Of a stretch of 64,000 nucleotides of DNA, positions 51,022 through 63,000 are shown one piece after another. The notes beneath the pieces are model-generated. The model was not told where the DNA came from. It made no database searches and saw nothing but the letters and a program-made list of their open reading frames with translations. The position numbers were made by a program, and so were the translations under genes. Each line of letters starts with the position of its first letter. The stretch's first letter is position 1. Source of the DNA: Heterobilharzia americana (taxonomy: Eukaryota > Platyhelminthes > Trematoda > Strigeidida > Schistosomatidae); assembly GCA_944470555.2 (NCBI GenBank), contig OX104129.1:46223998-46287997 (forward strand). The letters are read 5' to 3'.

Positions 51022-51185
51022 CTGATACTATATGATGCTTGAAGGTGAGATGAAAATCTGGTTTGGGTTAGGATTCGAATCAGCAGTCTTTGGCTTACTA
51101 GCATGGTGCTCTAGCAACAAAGCTTCGATACCCAGCTGGTAACCAGATCCAATTTTCACTTCATACTCCGCTCAGTATCAACAAT
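51022..51185 (-). mobile_element. tRNA-like short element with inverted ends (copy 1)
   Basis: On the minus strand it has a box-A-like TTGCTAGAGCACC and a box-B-like GATTCGAATCC (plus 51,071-51,081), the hallmarks of a tRNA-derived RNA polymerase III promoter. The ends are inverted: GATGAAAATCTGGTT at 51,049-51,063 against AACCAGATCCAATTTTCAC at 51,141-51,159. The minus-strand tail ATTTTCATCTCACC...ATAGTATCAG matches the tail of the plus-strand element at 51,365-51,508. It is not a functional tRNA gene: I could not fold a proper cloverleaf. Confidence 0.55.
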
Positions 51186-51364
51186 ATAAGTCTGCCAAAT
51201 CATGGCTATTTCAGTCAGTCACCCTGATAATTTATATGATGTTCCACGTCTCCGTAACAGTTCGGTTTTGCTTGGAATGTGATATCCTGATTGGGTAGTT
51301 CATTTGAATCTGACGAACAAACAGTAATGTTAAATAAATGCACAAGGCAGTTGGACAAAACTCT

Positions 51365-51508
51365 TGGTGTCCGAAGTGAAATTAAAATCTAGTCAGCGAC
51401 TGGGGCTCGAGGTTCAGGTGGTAGAGCACCGCACTGGTAAACTCGGAGACCCCTGATCGAAACCCTACCGTGACCTAGATTTTCATTTCATCCTCAGTCA
51501 TCATACAG
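51365..51508 (+). mobile_element. tRNA-like short element with inverted ends (copy 2)
   Basis: Same family as 51,022-51,185, in opposite orientation. Box A: GGTTCAGGTGGTAGAGCACC (51,411-51,430). Box B: GATCGAAAC at 51,455-51,463, a perfect match to GWTCRANNC. Inverted ends: GTGAAATTAAAATCTAG near the start and CTAGATTTTCATTTCATCC near the end. The tail CAGTCATCATACAGTATCAC corresponds to the other copy's tail. The two elements point away from each other, with about 180 bp between them. Confidence 0.6.
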
Positions 51509-53304
51509 TATCACTTTTAATTTTTAATGTACGTTATATCGAATCAAGTATACCTCATTTCGTTTACTGTAAATTGGTAAATCAACGACGGAAAGTGATT
51601 TTGCCTGTCTTAATTGTCATCCAAAATATAACCAGAAATTACTTCATTTATTTGACAAAAATTTCCTTTTAATAATTATTGAGGTTATTTTACCTGGCAA
51701 CGTAATCAGAGGGGTTTATTCGAACTTCTTTAGAATATAGAGATTTATTTCCTAAAGCGCACTGTCAAAGCTTAGTGGGTGTGTATTGAAGGAAGGTGTA
51801 AGCCGTGATGAATCATCTTGATTAAAGTAAATGCGAAAGATATTCTTAATTGACAAGTTAAGTGACCTTACATTCCTGGCTTAAAACATTTTTACTTTAA
51901 GATAGTTTCAAAGTAAGCACATCAAGATTTCTGAGTACGATTTTGAGACAGTGCCAAACTATCGTACTGCATTGCTCCTCATCTTCTTCCAGAGTCCTCC
52001 GACACCAAGCTTTGTAGGTAACAACAGGTAATTCCATATTTTTCTAACCACTAGTGAACTTTTGAAAGTATCTTCAAGTTGAAAAGTTATGGTTTACCAG
52101 AATAAATGAGACATTCTTAATCGTTATAAAAGTATTTCAGAAACGGTTTTTAACAACTCAAGAAGATAACATCCGGTATTACCATAACACCATATTTTCA
52201 AGAGTGATGAATGAAATGGCCTAAAAACACAATTCTAAATATCTGATTTCAAACTAACCGCTTTGTACTGTACTGAGTGGCCTAATAATCGTTATTACTT
52301 ATTGGGTCTCAGTGTTAATTGAGTCACTTTTCTTTTCCGTTATCGCTTATGGATGTTATAGATTCATGACCGTCTGTTCTTCACCATCTATGCCTTCTCT
52401 TGTTCTTCAGAATCAATCTTAGTTAAAAACAGCAGCAGGTAATAGGTAAATAGTTACACTATCTCAGATTCTGATTGACAGACAGCTCTACACATACAGG
52501 AACGATTAATGAAGGGTTAAGATAAAACTGCAGGCTGTTTAACAGTCTATTTTGATACCTCAATCCGTGAAAAATATAACATATGATGAGGAGGTCATGA
52601 TTTGGAATTCACAACTTGAACTGCGTGTACACCTTTCAGAAAAGTCAGTTTTAATCCCCTTGTTTCTTGATAAACCACGTCTCATCCATATTGCATAATA
52701 CTTTTATTGTAAACCTTTGTTATCTCATATGAGAAACGATGACTACATACTGTTAGGCATCATTCAAGTATTTCCTTGTGTCAAAATACTGTCATACAGG
52801 AGCTTACTATGTCAGCCTCAAATCAGACTGCCAAGTGGATTTTCAGGTTTGTACAAAACACAGCTCTACATAGAAGTTCGATACCTGAAATGCCAATGTT
52901 TTTAATGGCTATGTATTTTTTATTATCACAAGATTGAGACAACTCTTGACCTGTAGCTTTGACAAGAGGTCGTCACAAACCTCCCAACCCAGTTTCTGCG
53001 TGTTTAAGATATTGGAACAGTAAACTTAAACCCTAAAAGTTATTTATAGAAGGCAATTTAGCCGTCGTTATGCTGTCGTTTAAGAAGGTAAAATTTAAAA
53101 TGCTTAACAGATAACAAAAGCATATCCTTCTTGGTCAATAGCTGATTACTGAGTATTTTCGAAAATGGAAAATTTATCTTCAGAGACCTAGTTTAAGTGA
53201 TTACGCTTTGGATCATACGTATCTAAGTATCTCACAAACAAAAAGATTAAATTTTCAAAAACAGACAGTAAACACATCTGAAATTTCAAGATGGTATTCA
53301 TTAA
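51509..53304. other. AT-rich stretch without recognisable genes
   Basis: Only short frames, with no motifs or shared repeats seen. Confidence 0.5.
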
Positions 53305-53415
53305 GACTGAAAACCTGGGAGCACTGGACAGCCGCTTCGACTTAGTGTAGACCCCCAACAGAGATCTTATCCAGGATCTTCAGGTTCCATGACCAGCACA
53401 TCGCCACTGGGTAGG
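53305..53415 (-). mobile_element. SINE-like element with decayed hammerhead (copy 3)
   Basis: Read on the minus strand: a box-A-like CCCAGTGGCGATGTGCTGG, then a degraded centre, then CGAAGCGGCTGTCCAGTGCT followed by CCCAGGTTTTC. The last blocks correspond to GAAA, the palindrome plus GTC cleavage triplet, and the 3' strand of stem I seen in the copy at 40,600-40,865. The 5' strand and stem II are not recognisable. A further fragment on the plus strand near 53,625-53,690 (GTTGTGGATGCGCACTGAAT) may be another degraded copy. Confidence 0.45.
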
Positions 53416-54376
53416 ATTTCACTGGTTCGTGTTCTTCTACATTTGCAAAATCACGATATAGTGGAACTTTCATCCAGTACCATCACCGAGTATTTATCCT
53501 CACCTCCGACTTGTTTTCCCTCAACAATCACGACTCCTCCATAGAACTTCAGGAAATCTCATCTGAAAGCAAGTCACTCATTGGCACTGAATGTCCAGGA
53601 TTTTTCAAGAAAGCTTATCCCTGATAAAGGACTAGTTCGATAATTCTATTTCTAATCCAGTTGTGGATGCGCACTGAATAACAGTTTTGTTATTATCGGA
53701 TACTTCGGTAATACTCCTTTTCATATTCGCCCCTCAAACCAGTCATAAACTCCAAGAAGATGGGTAAAATTTGCAGATCACAATAAAGTATGTGAATTCT
53801 TTCATAAGTTTTAGAATGAAGTGGGTCTTGTTCCAGTTCCTATTTGAAAAGAGGTAAATTGTCAAATTCTTTAGTGATGAAGAATCTTACATTATTACTA
53901 GGAAAATTAGAGTTTTAGGTTAACTAAATATGTTTGATCTTCACCCAAGATATCTTGTATTTTATCCAGTCTGTATGGAGAGAATCAAAACGAAAAGTGT
54001 TTAACCTTTCGCAAAAAGGATAAGTTGTCTCAAACTCTTTTAATGCCCCAGCAAAAAACAGAATTGAATGTAAGCCTGATTGATTTCCTACACCAAGTAA
54101 GCCAAGTATTCATCGTCACGACAACCAAGACATTTGTAATAGTATGAGTAATTCGAGAGCTCTCTACAGGAAAAAGAAGTTAAGAGTTAGAAGATAATAT
54201 ATGTATCGTCAGTATAATATTCTTCCTAACTTGAGGGGAAAAAGAAAACGCACGCAAGATGTTCATAATTCATATACATAAAACTAATAGTGAAACAGCA
54301 ACGTCCATCTGAAATGTCTGGTTTTTTTCTCTTTACTGACATTTTTTTGCAATGCGACCACTACTATCCTATCTAA
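53416..54376. other. AT-rich stretch, nothing supported beyond a possible SINE fragment
   Basis: Apart from the possible hammerhead-SINE fragment near 53,625-53,690 I see no feature. Confidence 0.45.
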
Positions 54377-54762
54377 TCAATTACTCTTATCTGTGTATCT
54401 AATTCTATGTATGTTGTTAATCCCATACTGTCGAATTTTAATCGTAGTATGGATAATAAAAATGCCTATAACAAGGACACCAGCTGTAAAGATGGATGAT
54501 AACATAATTATTTTGTTTTGCATTTTATGACTTGTTTTCATGAAATTAGCATATTCATCACTTCGTGATACTAATTCCACTTGTAATGAAATAAAAATGT
54601 ACAATTACTTTGTAAACATGGAATAACTTCTGTTTTTTCTATAAGTATGTTAAAATACATCCAAACATAAAAATGTTTCGTACATTCAGCTACTTCAAGA
54701 AACAAAGGAACAAAAAAATAGTTAGTTACTTGTATCGCAGTGTTTTGCTTTGCTATACAAAA
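54377..54762 (-). CDS. Candidate 3' end of a spliced membrane-protein gene
   Basis: Three minus-strand blocks join in phase: 54,762-54,730 (33 bp, after a TTTCAG acceptor), 54,692-54,609 (84 bp) and 54,579-54,377, ending in a TGA. The introns would be 37 nt (GTAACT...TTGAAG, with CTAAC as a possible branch site) and 29 nt (GTAATT...TACAAG). Flatworm introns can be that short, but these are near the limit. The reading has cysteines (AKHCDTIAECTKHF, VIPCLQ), then one clear membrane segment (IIMLSSIFTAGVLVIGIFI) and a short basic tail, i.e. the C-terminus of a single-pass membrane protein. Both internal blocks are multiples of three, as in schistosome micro-exon genes. I found no upstream exons or signal peptide and do not recognise the family. 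Confidence 0.33.
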
Positions 54763-55029
54763 CTGAAAGCACATCAATTCAACAGTAGATATTGAGAAGA
54801 TGGCTTACTAGATAGTGACTTGTATTATGTAGTAAACTAGCTGTAAATGAGGTTACTCAATGCTAGAATGGCTGAATGTTTACTAAAACAACACAGTGAC
54901 TGACGGAATCCATGTAAAGTCATTATAAAAACATCAGAGATCACTACCACGAGACTAGCATATGATCTTTAGCAGCTTTTGGTCCACACCTGTCTACAAT
55001 GAAGACTGTATTCATGATGCTGTATGCAT

Positions 55030-55200
55030 TACAAAAAGCTGAAAAAAATAACGAGACCCTATTTGTTACGAATCTCCAAGAAGAGTGTGAGTGTCAAATT
55101 TCATTTACCCAGCATAAGATATGAATATTTTGCTCAGGACCCTGAAGCTTACACAAAAACACCATTTTGTTTTGATTTTTCAAACACGTTAAGAATTTTC
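55030..55200 (+). repeat. Dispersed repeat R, copy 2
   Basis: Diverged counterpart of 36,826-36,990 (shared blocks ACGAGACCC, GTTRCGAATYTC and a following GTGT...AAAT...TT pattern). It sits directly beside a hammerhead SINE. No coding potential is recognised. Confidence 0.35.
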
Positions 55201-55224
55201 AGTTCATGATTTGAAAGTAGCTCA

Positions 55225-55330
55225 TCTGGAAGCACTAGACAGGTGTTTCGTTATATTTTGAGGCTGTTTAGTAGAATGCACTCATGACCCTCCCCAGTGA
55301 ATGGAAGTTCATGGGCCAACGAAGATTTTA
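55225..55330 (-). mobile_element. SINE-like element with decayed hammerhead (copy 4)
   Basis: On the minus strand: GAGTGCATT, a core-like CTACTAA, a weak stem II, CGAAAC, a TGTC cleavage position and TAGTGCTTCCAG. The order and spacing match the 40,600-40,865 element, but several core bases are changed (G5, G8), so it should not cleave. Confidence 0.45.
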
Positions 55331-58300
55331 TGAAAACGTATTTCCAGTATCCAAGTAAACGTAATGACAATTTGAAATGAATACCACCTTCGCTTAATCT
55401 TCTATAACACTTTGCCTTCTCCGATATTCACTTGCTAATTTCCTCTTCCAGTGAAAAAAATTAAAGAAAAATATGGACAAAAGTAAAAGATAACGTAAGG
55501 TGATTAGTAGTCGTGTAGCGTGAGTGTATTTTTTATAGTTCATGCTGCAGACATACCCTAACCAGTTTTAATGTCTGTCACATTATAGTTTCTCAGTTGA
55601 AGATTCGTAGATGTACAACATTTGAAATATAAGTATCAGTTAAATATCAAGACATTTTTGTACATATTTTCCCGAAACATATTTACAAACCCGTTTCAGT
55701 TTAGGCTTCCGACAAGAAATTAAGACAAAAATGCCTACATACAACCTCTTTCACAGTACTGTGACAGAAATACTCTTAGCAACATGAATTTTATGAATGT
55801 TCATCTCCATTAAAGTACCAATGTTGGACATTCAACAACAAATACTTTTTACATGCTCAGTTTTTAAAGAAAGCAAACAATCAGAATTTTTATGACTTTG
55901 ATTTCTTATAACCTTCAAATTGCTTACAGTCAACTCATGTAGAGGAATCTAGTATTGGTGTTTTCTTAGGGTTTTAAGTGTAAACATTTTAAGTTAAAAA
56001 TTAAACTCATATATACTGTAAGCTTCCAATGGTTGTTTTAAAGTGACGAACAGTACTCATTATGCTGGAATCAAATTGACAAAATGTCCATTAATAGATC
56101 TTAAAAGGTACTGTACATTTTTCAAGCAACCATACTATCTGAAGGCCAGTGATTTTAATCCTGCCATGACTTAAGTTCCTTCATTTAGAATGCTTTTACA
56201 ATAGACTGTGGTAACGCCTGAGAACATAAGTTTGGTTTATTATCTGATATTAAACGCACATCGGAAGTAAGGGACAAACAAGACAACTTCTACAAGCAAA
56301 GTAAAAGTACGAGTAGAAGCCAACGATAGGTTTTTTAAAGCATTGACAACTACTCACATTGCTGTCAAACACTAGACCTTTCTGGGAACAGGACTGGGAG
56401 ATTAAAAATCTTCACAGTGGTGTATAGTTTTGGCCAAAACATATGTCTTACTTAAGCGCGCATAAGGTAGTCAAAATCTGATCTCAGTATATTTAAGCCA
56501 AATGTTCAAAAGTAAATCACGCTATGGTTATTATAATTTTCAATTCTTATTTAGTAAAAAGCATTGCAGAGCACAAAATAAGGAGTACAAATCCATTAGT
56601 CATGAACTTGAAAAAGATAATATTAATAACCTGTTCTGATGAATGGAAACCAGTCAGCACTCAGGACTAAACAACATGAAATCGGTTTCACCTCAGAAGC
56701 CAATCAGTGTATGTAGTCTAACCCTGTAGAAGGTCAAATGCAAACTGAGGACCTGACTAATAATGTCTGTAACTGTAGCACTGAGTGGAGCGATTTCGAG
56801 TCTCAGAAGGGTCATCAGTTCCTTTAAGATGCTGATGGACGCCAACTAGCACAAAACTTATTTCTAAGGATTGCTGCCGATTGACTTTCACCAACTAAAT
56901 TTTCCTCCTCTGTTAAGTAGTACGGAGTCTTGGATAGCTGTAATAAGCAGCATTCTTACAAAAACTGATGACCGCACAAAACGTGTTGTATCCAAACGCA
57001 TCTTCAAACACTATACTGCATGGCTGTCTAAAGGACAATCTAAGGCCGCCAACAACTCGATTCTTTAGCATTTAGTTGTATCTAGCCACTGTGCTCTACA
57101 AGAGTTTTCTTTCAAAATCATTTATAAAGTGAAGGCGAACATTTTGAAGCCAGTGCGTATTCGCTACCTCAGCACTGCAGAAGCTCTAGCAATCCAGCAA
57201 CGCGAGCCTGATCTTTGTGTTCAGAAAGGATGCATTCAGTCTCCAGTTTTGCTGTGGCCGTAATTTCCTTAAAAGAGTTTATTCATTTCCTTGTTCACTT
57301 ACTATAATCCTGGAAGCAAATTTTGATGACCTAGATTTGACCTTTTAGTTCTCACCATCCTGTGATCTTACTCACCATTTCTGATGACCTTTTACTGACC
57401 CATTAACTACTGGCGGATATATATTTTTCTATGATTTTGATGTACAGCTACTGAAAACGATTCAACGAAAAGGAAATTTTCTCTGAAATGCCTTCGATTA
57501 ATTTACCCTTAAGACTACGATCCGCTTCAAAGGTGTACTTTTGCACAATTTAGTATTCTTAAAATGTAGTATGATGTTCTTTAGAATTGCTTCCGTGTAT
57601 TGATTCATATCTAGGGGATTTTGAAGCACTGCACCGTTTCAAAAGACGTCTGTTTCCCTACCATATTTATGCAGTTTCCCGTATTTTATTGAACAGTTTT
57701 TATCAACAAAATCTAGCTCTACGTAGTACTTCCGGAACATGTAAATTTACAGACATATTTTGGTAGCTACATAATAAATTATACACTTTGATATGGCTCA
57801 TGCAACCTATCTTATTTTATCATTTCAACAAGTATTGACGGGTGTTGATTAGGTTACGACTTATTTCTGTAAAGAGAAATATGAAGAAAATTCAGTAATC
57901 AGCCATCATTTCATCATGAATCCACCAGAGACAGCATCTTATTGATTCGGTGTTCAAGGCAAGGCAAGTTAGGTCCTATCACAATCAGTAAGAAATTAAA
58001 TGCTTTAAACACACCTAAATATTTCCTCGAATTTTACATCATGATGTCAATCAATGACTAACGATATTATCACTGAATATGCATTTTAGTTACGGTTTAA
58101 AATTTGTCATCAGCTTTAGAATGAATTCCAATAAAATAAATAAACAAAATATTTTACAAATCTCCTGGGACTAGCACACCATCAAGTAAAAAAGATACAA
58201 ATAACTAGTCACTGAAAGCTTTTTATTTTGAACTGTACCAATGGAATTTTTGCCAACATTCTGAATCAAACCGCATGCAACAGTTATTGGACAAATACAA

Positions 58301-58364
58301 TTTTATCATGAAAAATAAATATTGTATACACTTCTGCTTACACATATATCAACCAATAAAATAA
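55331..58364. other. AT-rich stretch without recognisable genes
   Basis: A slightly GC-richer block at about 56,830-57,280 contains a 65-codon frame (56,871-57,068) with no motif. Nothing else supported. Confidence 0.45.
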
Positions 58365-58620
58365 GCTTTATTATTATTATTATTTTTTCCCTTGAGTTCC
58401 TAGTGGAACATACGGCCTCAGTAGCACGCCTCCATTGCACTGTGTACTCTGCGGTCTTTTGGACCTGGCACCACCAATGCTCAAAAGCTTTCGTTTCTTC
58501 CTCACATGATCACCTCCGTGTCACCCTCGGACGCCCAACTCATCATTTCCCCTTTGGATTCCACTCGAGTACCTGGCCTGGTCTGGTGCGTGATGTCCCC
58601 AATCGGCCTTCTCAATGTAT
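58365..58620 (-). mobile_element. RTE-type retrotransposon, 3' fragment in inverted orientation (copy 7)
   Basis: On the minus strand it runs from GCATACATTGAGAAGGCC (GHTLRR region) through TCGAGTGGAATCC, GGTGACACGG and GAGGAAGAAACG to CTAGGAACTCAAGGG and an AAT-rich tail (plus-strand TTATTATTATTATTA at 58,367-58,385). It is a 5'-truncated insertion and the only RTE piece in this window on the minus strand. A GCTTTA on both sides (58,363 and 58,621) could be a short target-site duplication. Confidence 0.85.
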
Positions 58621-58625
58621 GCTTT

Positions 58626-59974
58626 AGTAATGAAGAATACTACAGCCAGGACACACTTCGTGTTCCTTAAATCCTTGCCGACCTATAAAGTAGGTAGTCC
58701 TGTGTCTAAATGAAAAAGCGATTTGATTTATTAGTTGGCAAAAGAGTCACTTAAACCCATAGGGAACCAGGTGCTTCGTTTTTTTGGGCCATAATGAAAC
58801 CTAAAAAGCGTACTTGTGTGCATAAATCTTATGAGCGTTGATACTTTGAATCATGCAAACGCTGTTACTGATTTCATTCTACTTATAGAACTCACAATAA
58901 CTACAAAATGCGATCTAGTCAAGTAGTTGTGGACATTAATATGCTGTTGTTTCTGAAATACATAGGTTTTACGCCTTTTATTGTGTATAAGTTAGTCAGT
59001 ACCCAGACTAGACAAACAGTGTGTGTAACTTCATACAATACCTTCCCTTTATGAATTAAAATGGAGCGAGAACAACAGTTTTATCCCAGTAGTATGGATT
59101 CATTTTGTTTCTGAGTGTTTTATCAACTACTTATAACGAAAAACAACTTTATTACGAAATTATACAAATTGTTTGCGTAACTGAGTCAATCTGAAAGGAA
59201 ATTGCTGACCTGAAAAAGATTCAAGATTAATATGGGTTAATGAGAGACCAGCAAAAAGAGTAGTAGTTCTGTTGAAGACTTCTCCACCTATCAATAGCAA
59301 ACTACTTAGAATATACTCAGATACTAATTTGCAAGCAGCCTACGAGAAACCCTGAAATAAAATGGATCAATCCTGTGTTAACAAAATTGATATTCTTGCC
59401 CTTTTTAAATGTGAATAGAGTTTAAGCAAGAAACTGGTGAGAATTGTTTCAAGATCGAAATGTTCAATTAGAAAAGCTGTAATTTACTTCATACCAAAAG
59501 TACCTTCATGAGAGTTAAAATTAATTTGCGCTAAGAGTAAATCATCTTATTAGGTTTTGAAAACATTTTGCTTGTAATGTTCAAATGATGTATTATTTTT
59601 AGAATTGTAACTTAAAAGCACCAAAAAATGCCATCATGGTTTCAAATAAAACTCAGATAAACATAAACATAAAGATTTTTAAGGATAATACATCTAAGGG
59701 ACTTATAAAATCTTTTTATTTTATATGACCAAATGTTATATTTCATAAAATGATAGTTATCTTCTTTGATTAACCACAGACTACATCGGACAAATTCCTA
59801 CATTATTGAATTTAGAACCTCCTGTTATTAAGTGAATACTTTATCTGTAAACTGGAGATCATTATCAAAAGTATCTCTCGTAAAAGATCAGAACAGAAAG
59901 TTTAGGTTGACTTCCATTGTTACGTGATTGCAATTAAGCAGATATAATCTGAAGTGATGATGGTTAGTGGCTAG
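58626..59974. other. AT-rich stretch without recognisable genes
   Basis: No features seen between the inverted RTE end and the hammerhead ribozyme. Confidence 0.5.
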
Positions 59975-60036
59975 TAGTGGAATCCAGGATGCGCATTTCG
60001 TCCTATTTGGGACTCACCAGCTGGACGCACCTGCGG
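59975..60036 (-). ncRNA. Hammerhead ribozyme, type I, schistosome SM-alpha class
   Basis: On the minus strand: GGTG...GTCCAG (5' strand of stem I, with a small internal loop), core CTGGTGA (plus 60,014-60,020), stem II GTCC-CAAATA-GGAC (60,000-60,013), the GAAA box (59,996-59,999), a minimal palindromic stem III TGCGCA, cleavage triplet ATC (59,988-59,990), and CTGGA...CCAC as the 3' strand of stem I. The stem II-GAAA block and the loop-bulge arrangement of stem I follow the known SM-alpha self-cleaving RNA of schistosomes, which processes SINE-like transcripts. The usual core is CUGAUGA; here A6 is G, a change expected to weaken cleavage strongly. I could not delimit the surrounding SINE body. 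Confidence 0.85.
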
Positions 60037-63000
60037 TAACACTAGATATAACCTGCTTCCAGGGAAAATTTACAGGATAAGTATCAACGTTTTTATAATT
60101 TTATATATAAGTGCTTAACAGTATGCTAGTTAAAACAAATTTTGCTATTACTATCTACCTTAATTGCAGAATGGAAACGAAAATTTAGAAACAGTGTTAA
60201 TCATGACTGTTATATCCCATTAGACTTAAAACATATAGTTGTAGGTATTTTCTGCTCAGTATCAAGTTTCGCCCTAGCTTTTTTTTGTTTTGCATGCTTG
60301 TTAGTTATCAGATAGGTCACAACTGTCTGTGACTATGTCAAGAAATGTATCATAGATTTTAACCATGACAGCACCCATCATTGTAACAATAATGTACGAT
60401 GCATTCCTGAAAACTTACGTTCATAGTCAGTAGATAAAGAATAACGAATGATCGTCAGCATGCTTAATAAAAAACCACCTCTATCTTAAGTGATCCACCG
60501 ACTAACCTTAAGATGTTACGTAAGACTTCAAGCATTCCCATTTATCAGATTAATAACTGTTGAGGTAAATTATGTCTAGGAAGTGATATTTTTAGCTGTC
60601 CCTGACAGATTCGTAAAATAATTCAAAGCTCACAGACCGTATGAATAGCATTACTAGGCAACTGACGACTGCATTAAATTTCACATGAATTAGGTATTCA
60701 TTGCTAACGATAAATTAAGCTTTCTTTTTGACTATATTCGTTTTGTCATAAACGAGTTATCTTACCAAGTCATGAGTTGTGGGCAACCAGAAATATTCTA
60801 AAAGGTGAGTTGTTGTCCATTTCAAAGCAAGCTCTTTAGAGCTGTGTCTCATTAATTTAAGTAGTTGACTTTCACCTAGCGGGTTACAAACTCAGACACC
60901 GCCGCACTTACCAAATTTTCGGCAATCAGATAGTCACACTACCCTCAAACAGTTAATGTGGATAATCGCCTACCTCATGAATGTCCATAAGTTGCTTCAT
61001 TGTGTTTTGTTTCAGAGTACAAGTCACCTAAACGGTCATAGGAGAGAAAGTGAAGATAAAATTAACAACTCTAAAGGATTATGCATTACCTCCAAAGGTG
61101 TAAGAACTCAGATTCGTCAGTGAACACTAATGTAATGGGTGGATTTCCTTCATCAGAAAATCCCTAGTATCCTGAATAAACAAAGCACACTGAATAGAAG
61201 TCTGAAGCTTCCTTCAAAGTCTAGAAATAAAACTTCTTTATTTACTTTCCTGTGAGTACGTGTTCATTTCATTTCATGCTGATTGGCGGCCTATTTAAAC
61301 CTTAAGCTATTTAAAAAAATTTCTATCGAATATATCTCATCAAAGTCTTCGTTATCTCTCTGTTGTAATCCTTCAAATGTTTTCTAAATGTATCACGTGT
61401 TCTCGAAACTTCCTAAATTTTTTTCATAGTGCAGTTCCTTTAGCTTAGAACGAAACAGAAAAAGGTTACGCGAATGGAAGTGAGCATATAAGTGCTCAAT
61501 AATACAGTACAGTACTGTTCCTAAGATACCTATATCGAACTGCAGATTTTTGTACCGGGTAACTGAACTACCATAACCAGTAGTCAAACTCAATTCCGTA
61601 CTCATCCCCAGGTCAAGACCAGACGCCAATGTAACATTAGCTACCTGTTTCACATTGGTGCTTTTAATACCGTTATTAGTAACAATTTACAGATGCAACA
61701 ATTATTTCTTTTAAGAATATTTTACAAGAAGCGTATTTGATGAAGGATAACCTTCTGAAAATTCCATAATGTATCACATAGGTAGCTTAGGTTAAAACGA
61801 TTTTTATTATTGTTTCAACGTCCTTTAATTTTGTTGCACGTGGATTCGCTAAAAAAAAGGGAATATCTTTTGTTAACTTTAAATATCCCAGCTAGCCACG
61901 TCTGAATTTTAAGTCAAATGCAGCTAATTTCCATCTATGGTTTTTTACATACTTGATTGCTTGAAAAGAATGTAGTAATTAATAAAATTCTGAAGCGATA
62001 GATGTAACCCGTTTTGCATTGCTGGTAAGGGCTTCATTCTTACTATTGTATCAAGTTTAACCATTAAAATTCATCTGTTCTTTCGATAGTTTGATCGTTG
62101 GAACTGGTGAAAATCTAAAGTACTCAGTAAAACCATTTATAATATATATTTGCATCTGTAGACATTCGTTCTATTTCTGTTTATTCACACCACAGTTAAT
62201 GCAAACATTTCATTATCCCTAACCAATTTCAAAATAAGATGACATCTTACGCAAGTTAATTTTTTTAATTGCCTGGGAATGAACCAAAACCTTTTCTCCC
62301 CACCCTGGAAGCTAAATGAATACTGTAATACTGCTAAGTTGCTGTTCTAGTATGTCCCACTCTTGAATCCTAGTTAGCAGACACAGAAAGCAAACATAAC
62401 CTTTCTACTTGAAAATAAACATCCTCATAGCTATTGTGTTACCTAATATGTAAAATGATAGCGTTATTGAGCTGTAAACATTGTCATACTCTTTTTCTGG
62501 TTTTAAACATATGTTAGAGTGAAATCAAGAAAAGTGAAACCGTGGAATCCCTTATAACTTAAATCACTTCTGGGTGAAGTTTATGCATTCATTAACGCAA
62601 GTGCCGATACTTGAGAGAACATGGCTTATGTACAAGTCCCAACATCAAACGCCAAAATATTGATCTGCCTAACACGTAGCTGTATTAGGTTCCTCCTCAG
62701 TTTCATGTCGTAAACATGATGAAGATGAAAACAGGATTTGTTCCCCTAAAATTTCTGTGTATTTTCTAAGTGATAGTGAAAAAACTCGTGTTTCAATATA
62801 AGTAAGATAACACCTGTATTAGTGATTACGTTTTCATCTCCTTAGCTTCACCCTGAATATGCATTACAGCGGTATTAGAAATACGAAATGTAAAACCTTC
62901 AGAAATTACAAAGTCATAACAGTAAATAACAGTGTTTACATACGTATGTATAAAGTCTTCCTTTCTTGATTGCTTCATTCCTTCATTAATTACTTAGTGA

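Noticed and set aside
51022..51508. Functional tRNA genes
   Set aside because: Box A and box B motifs are present, but the sequences do not fold into a normal cloverleaf and have SINE-like tails and inverted ends.
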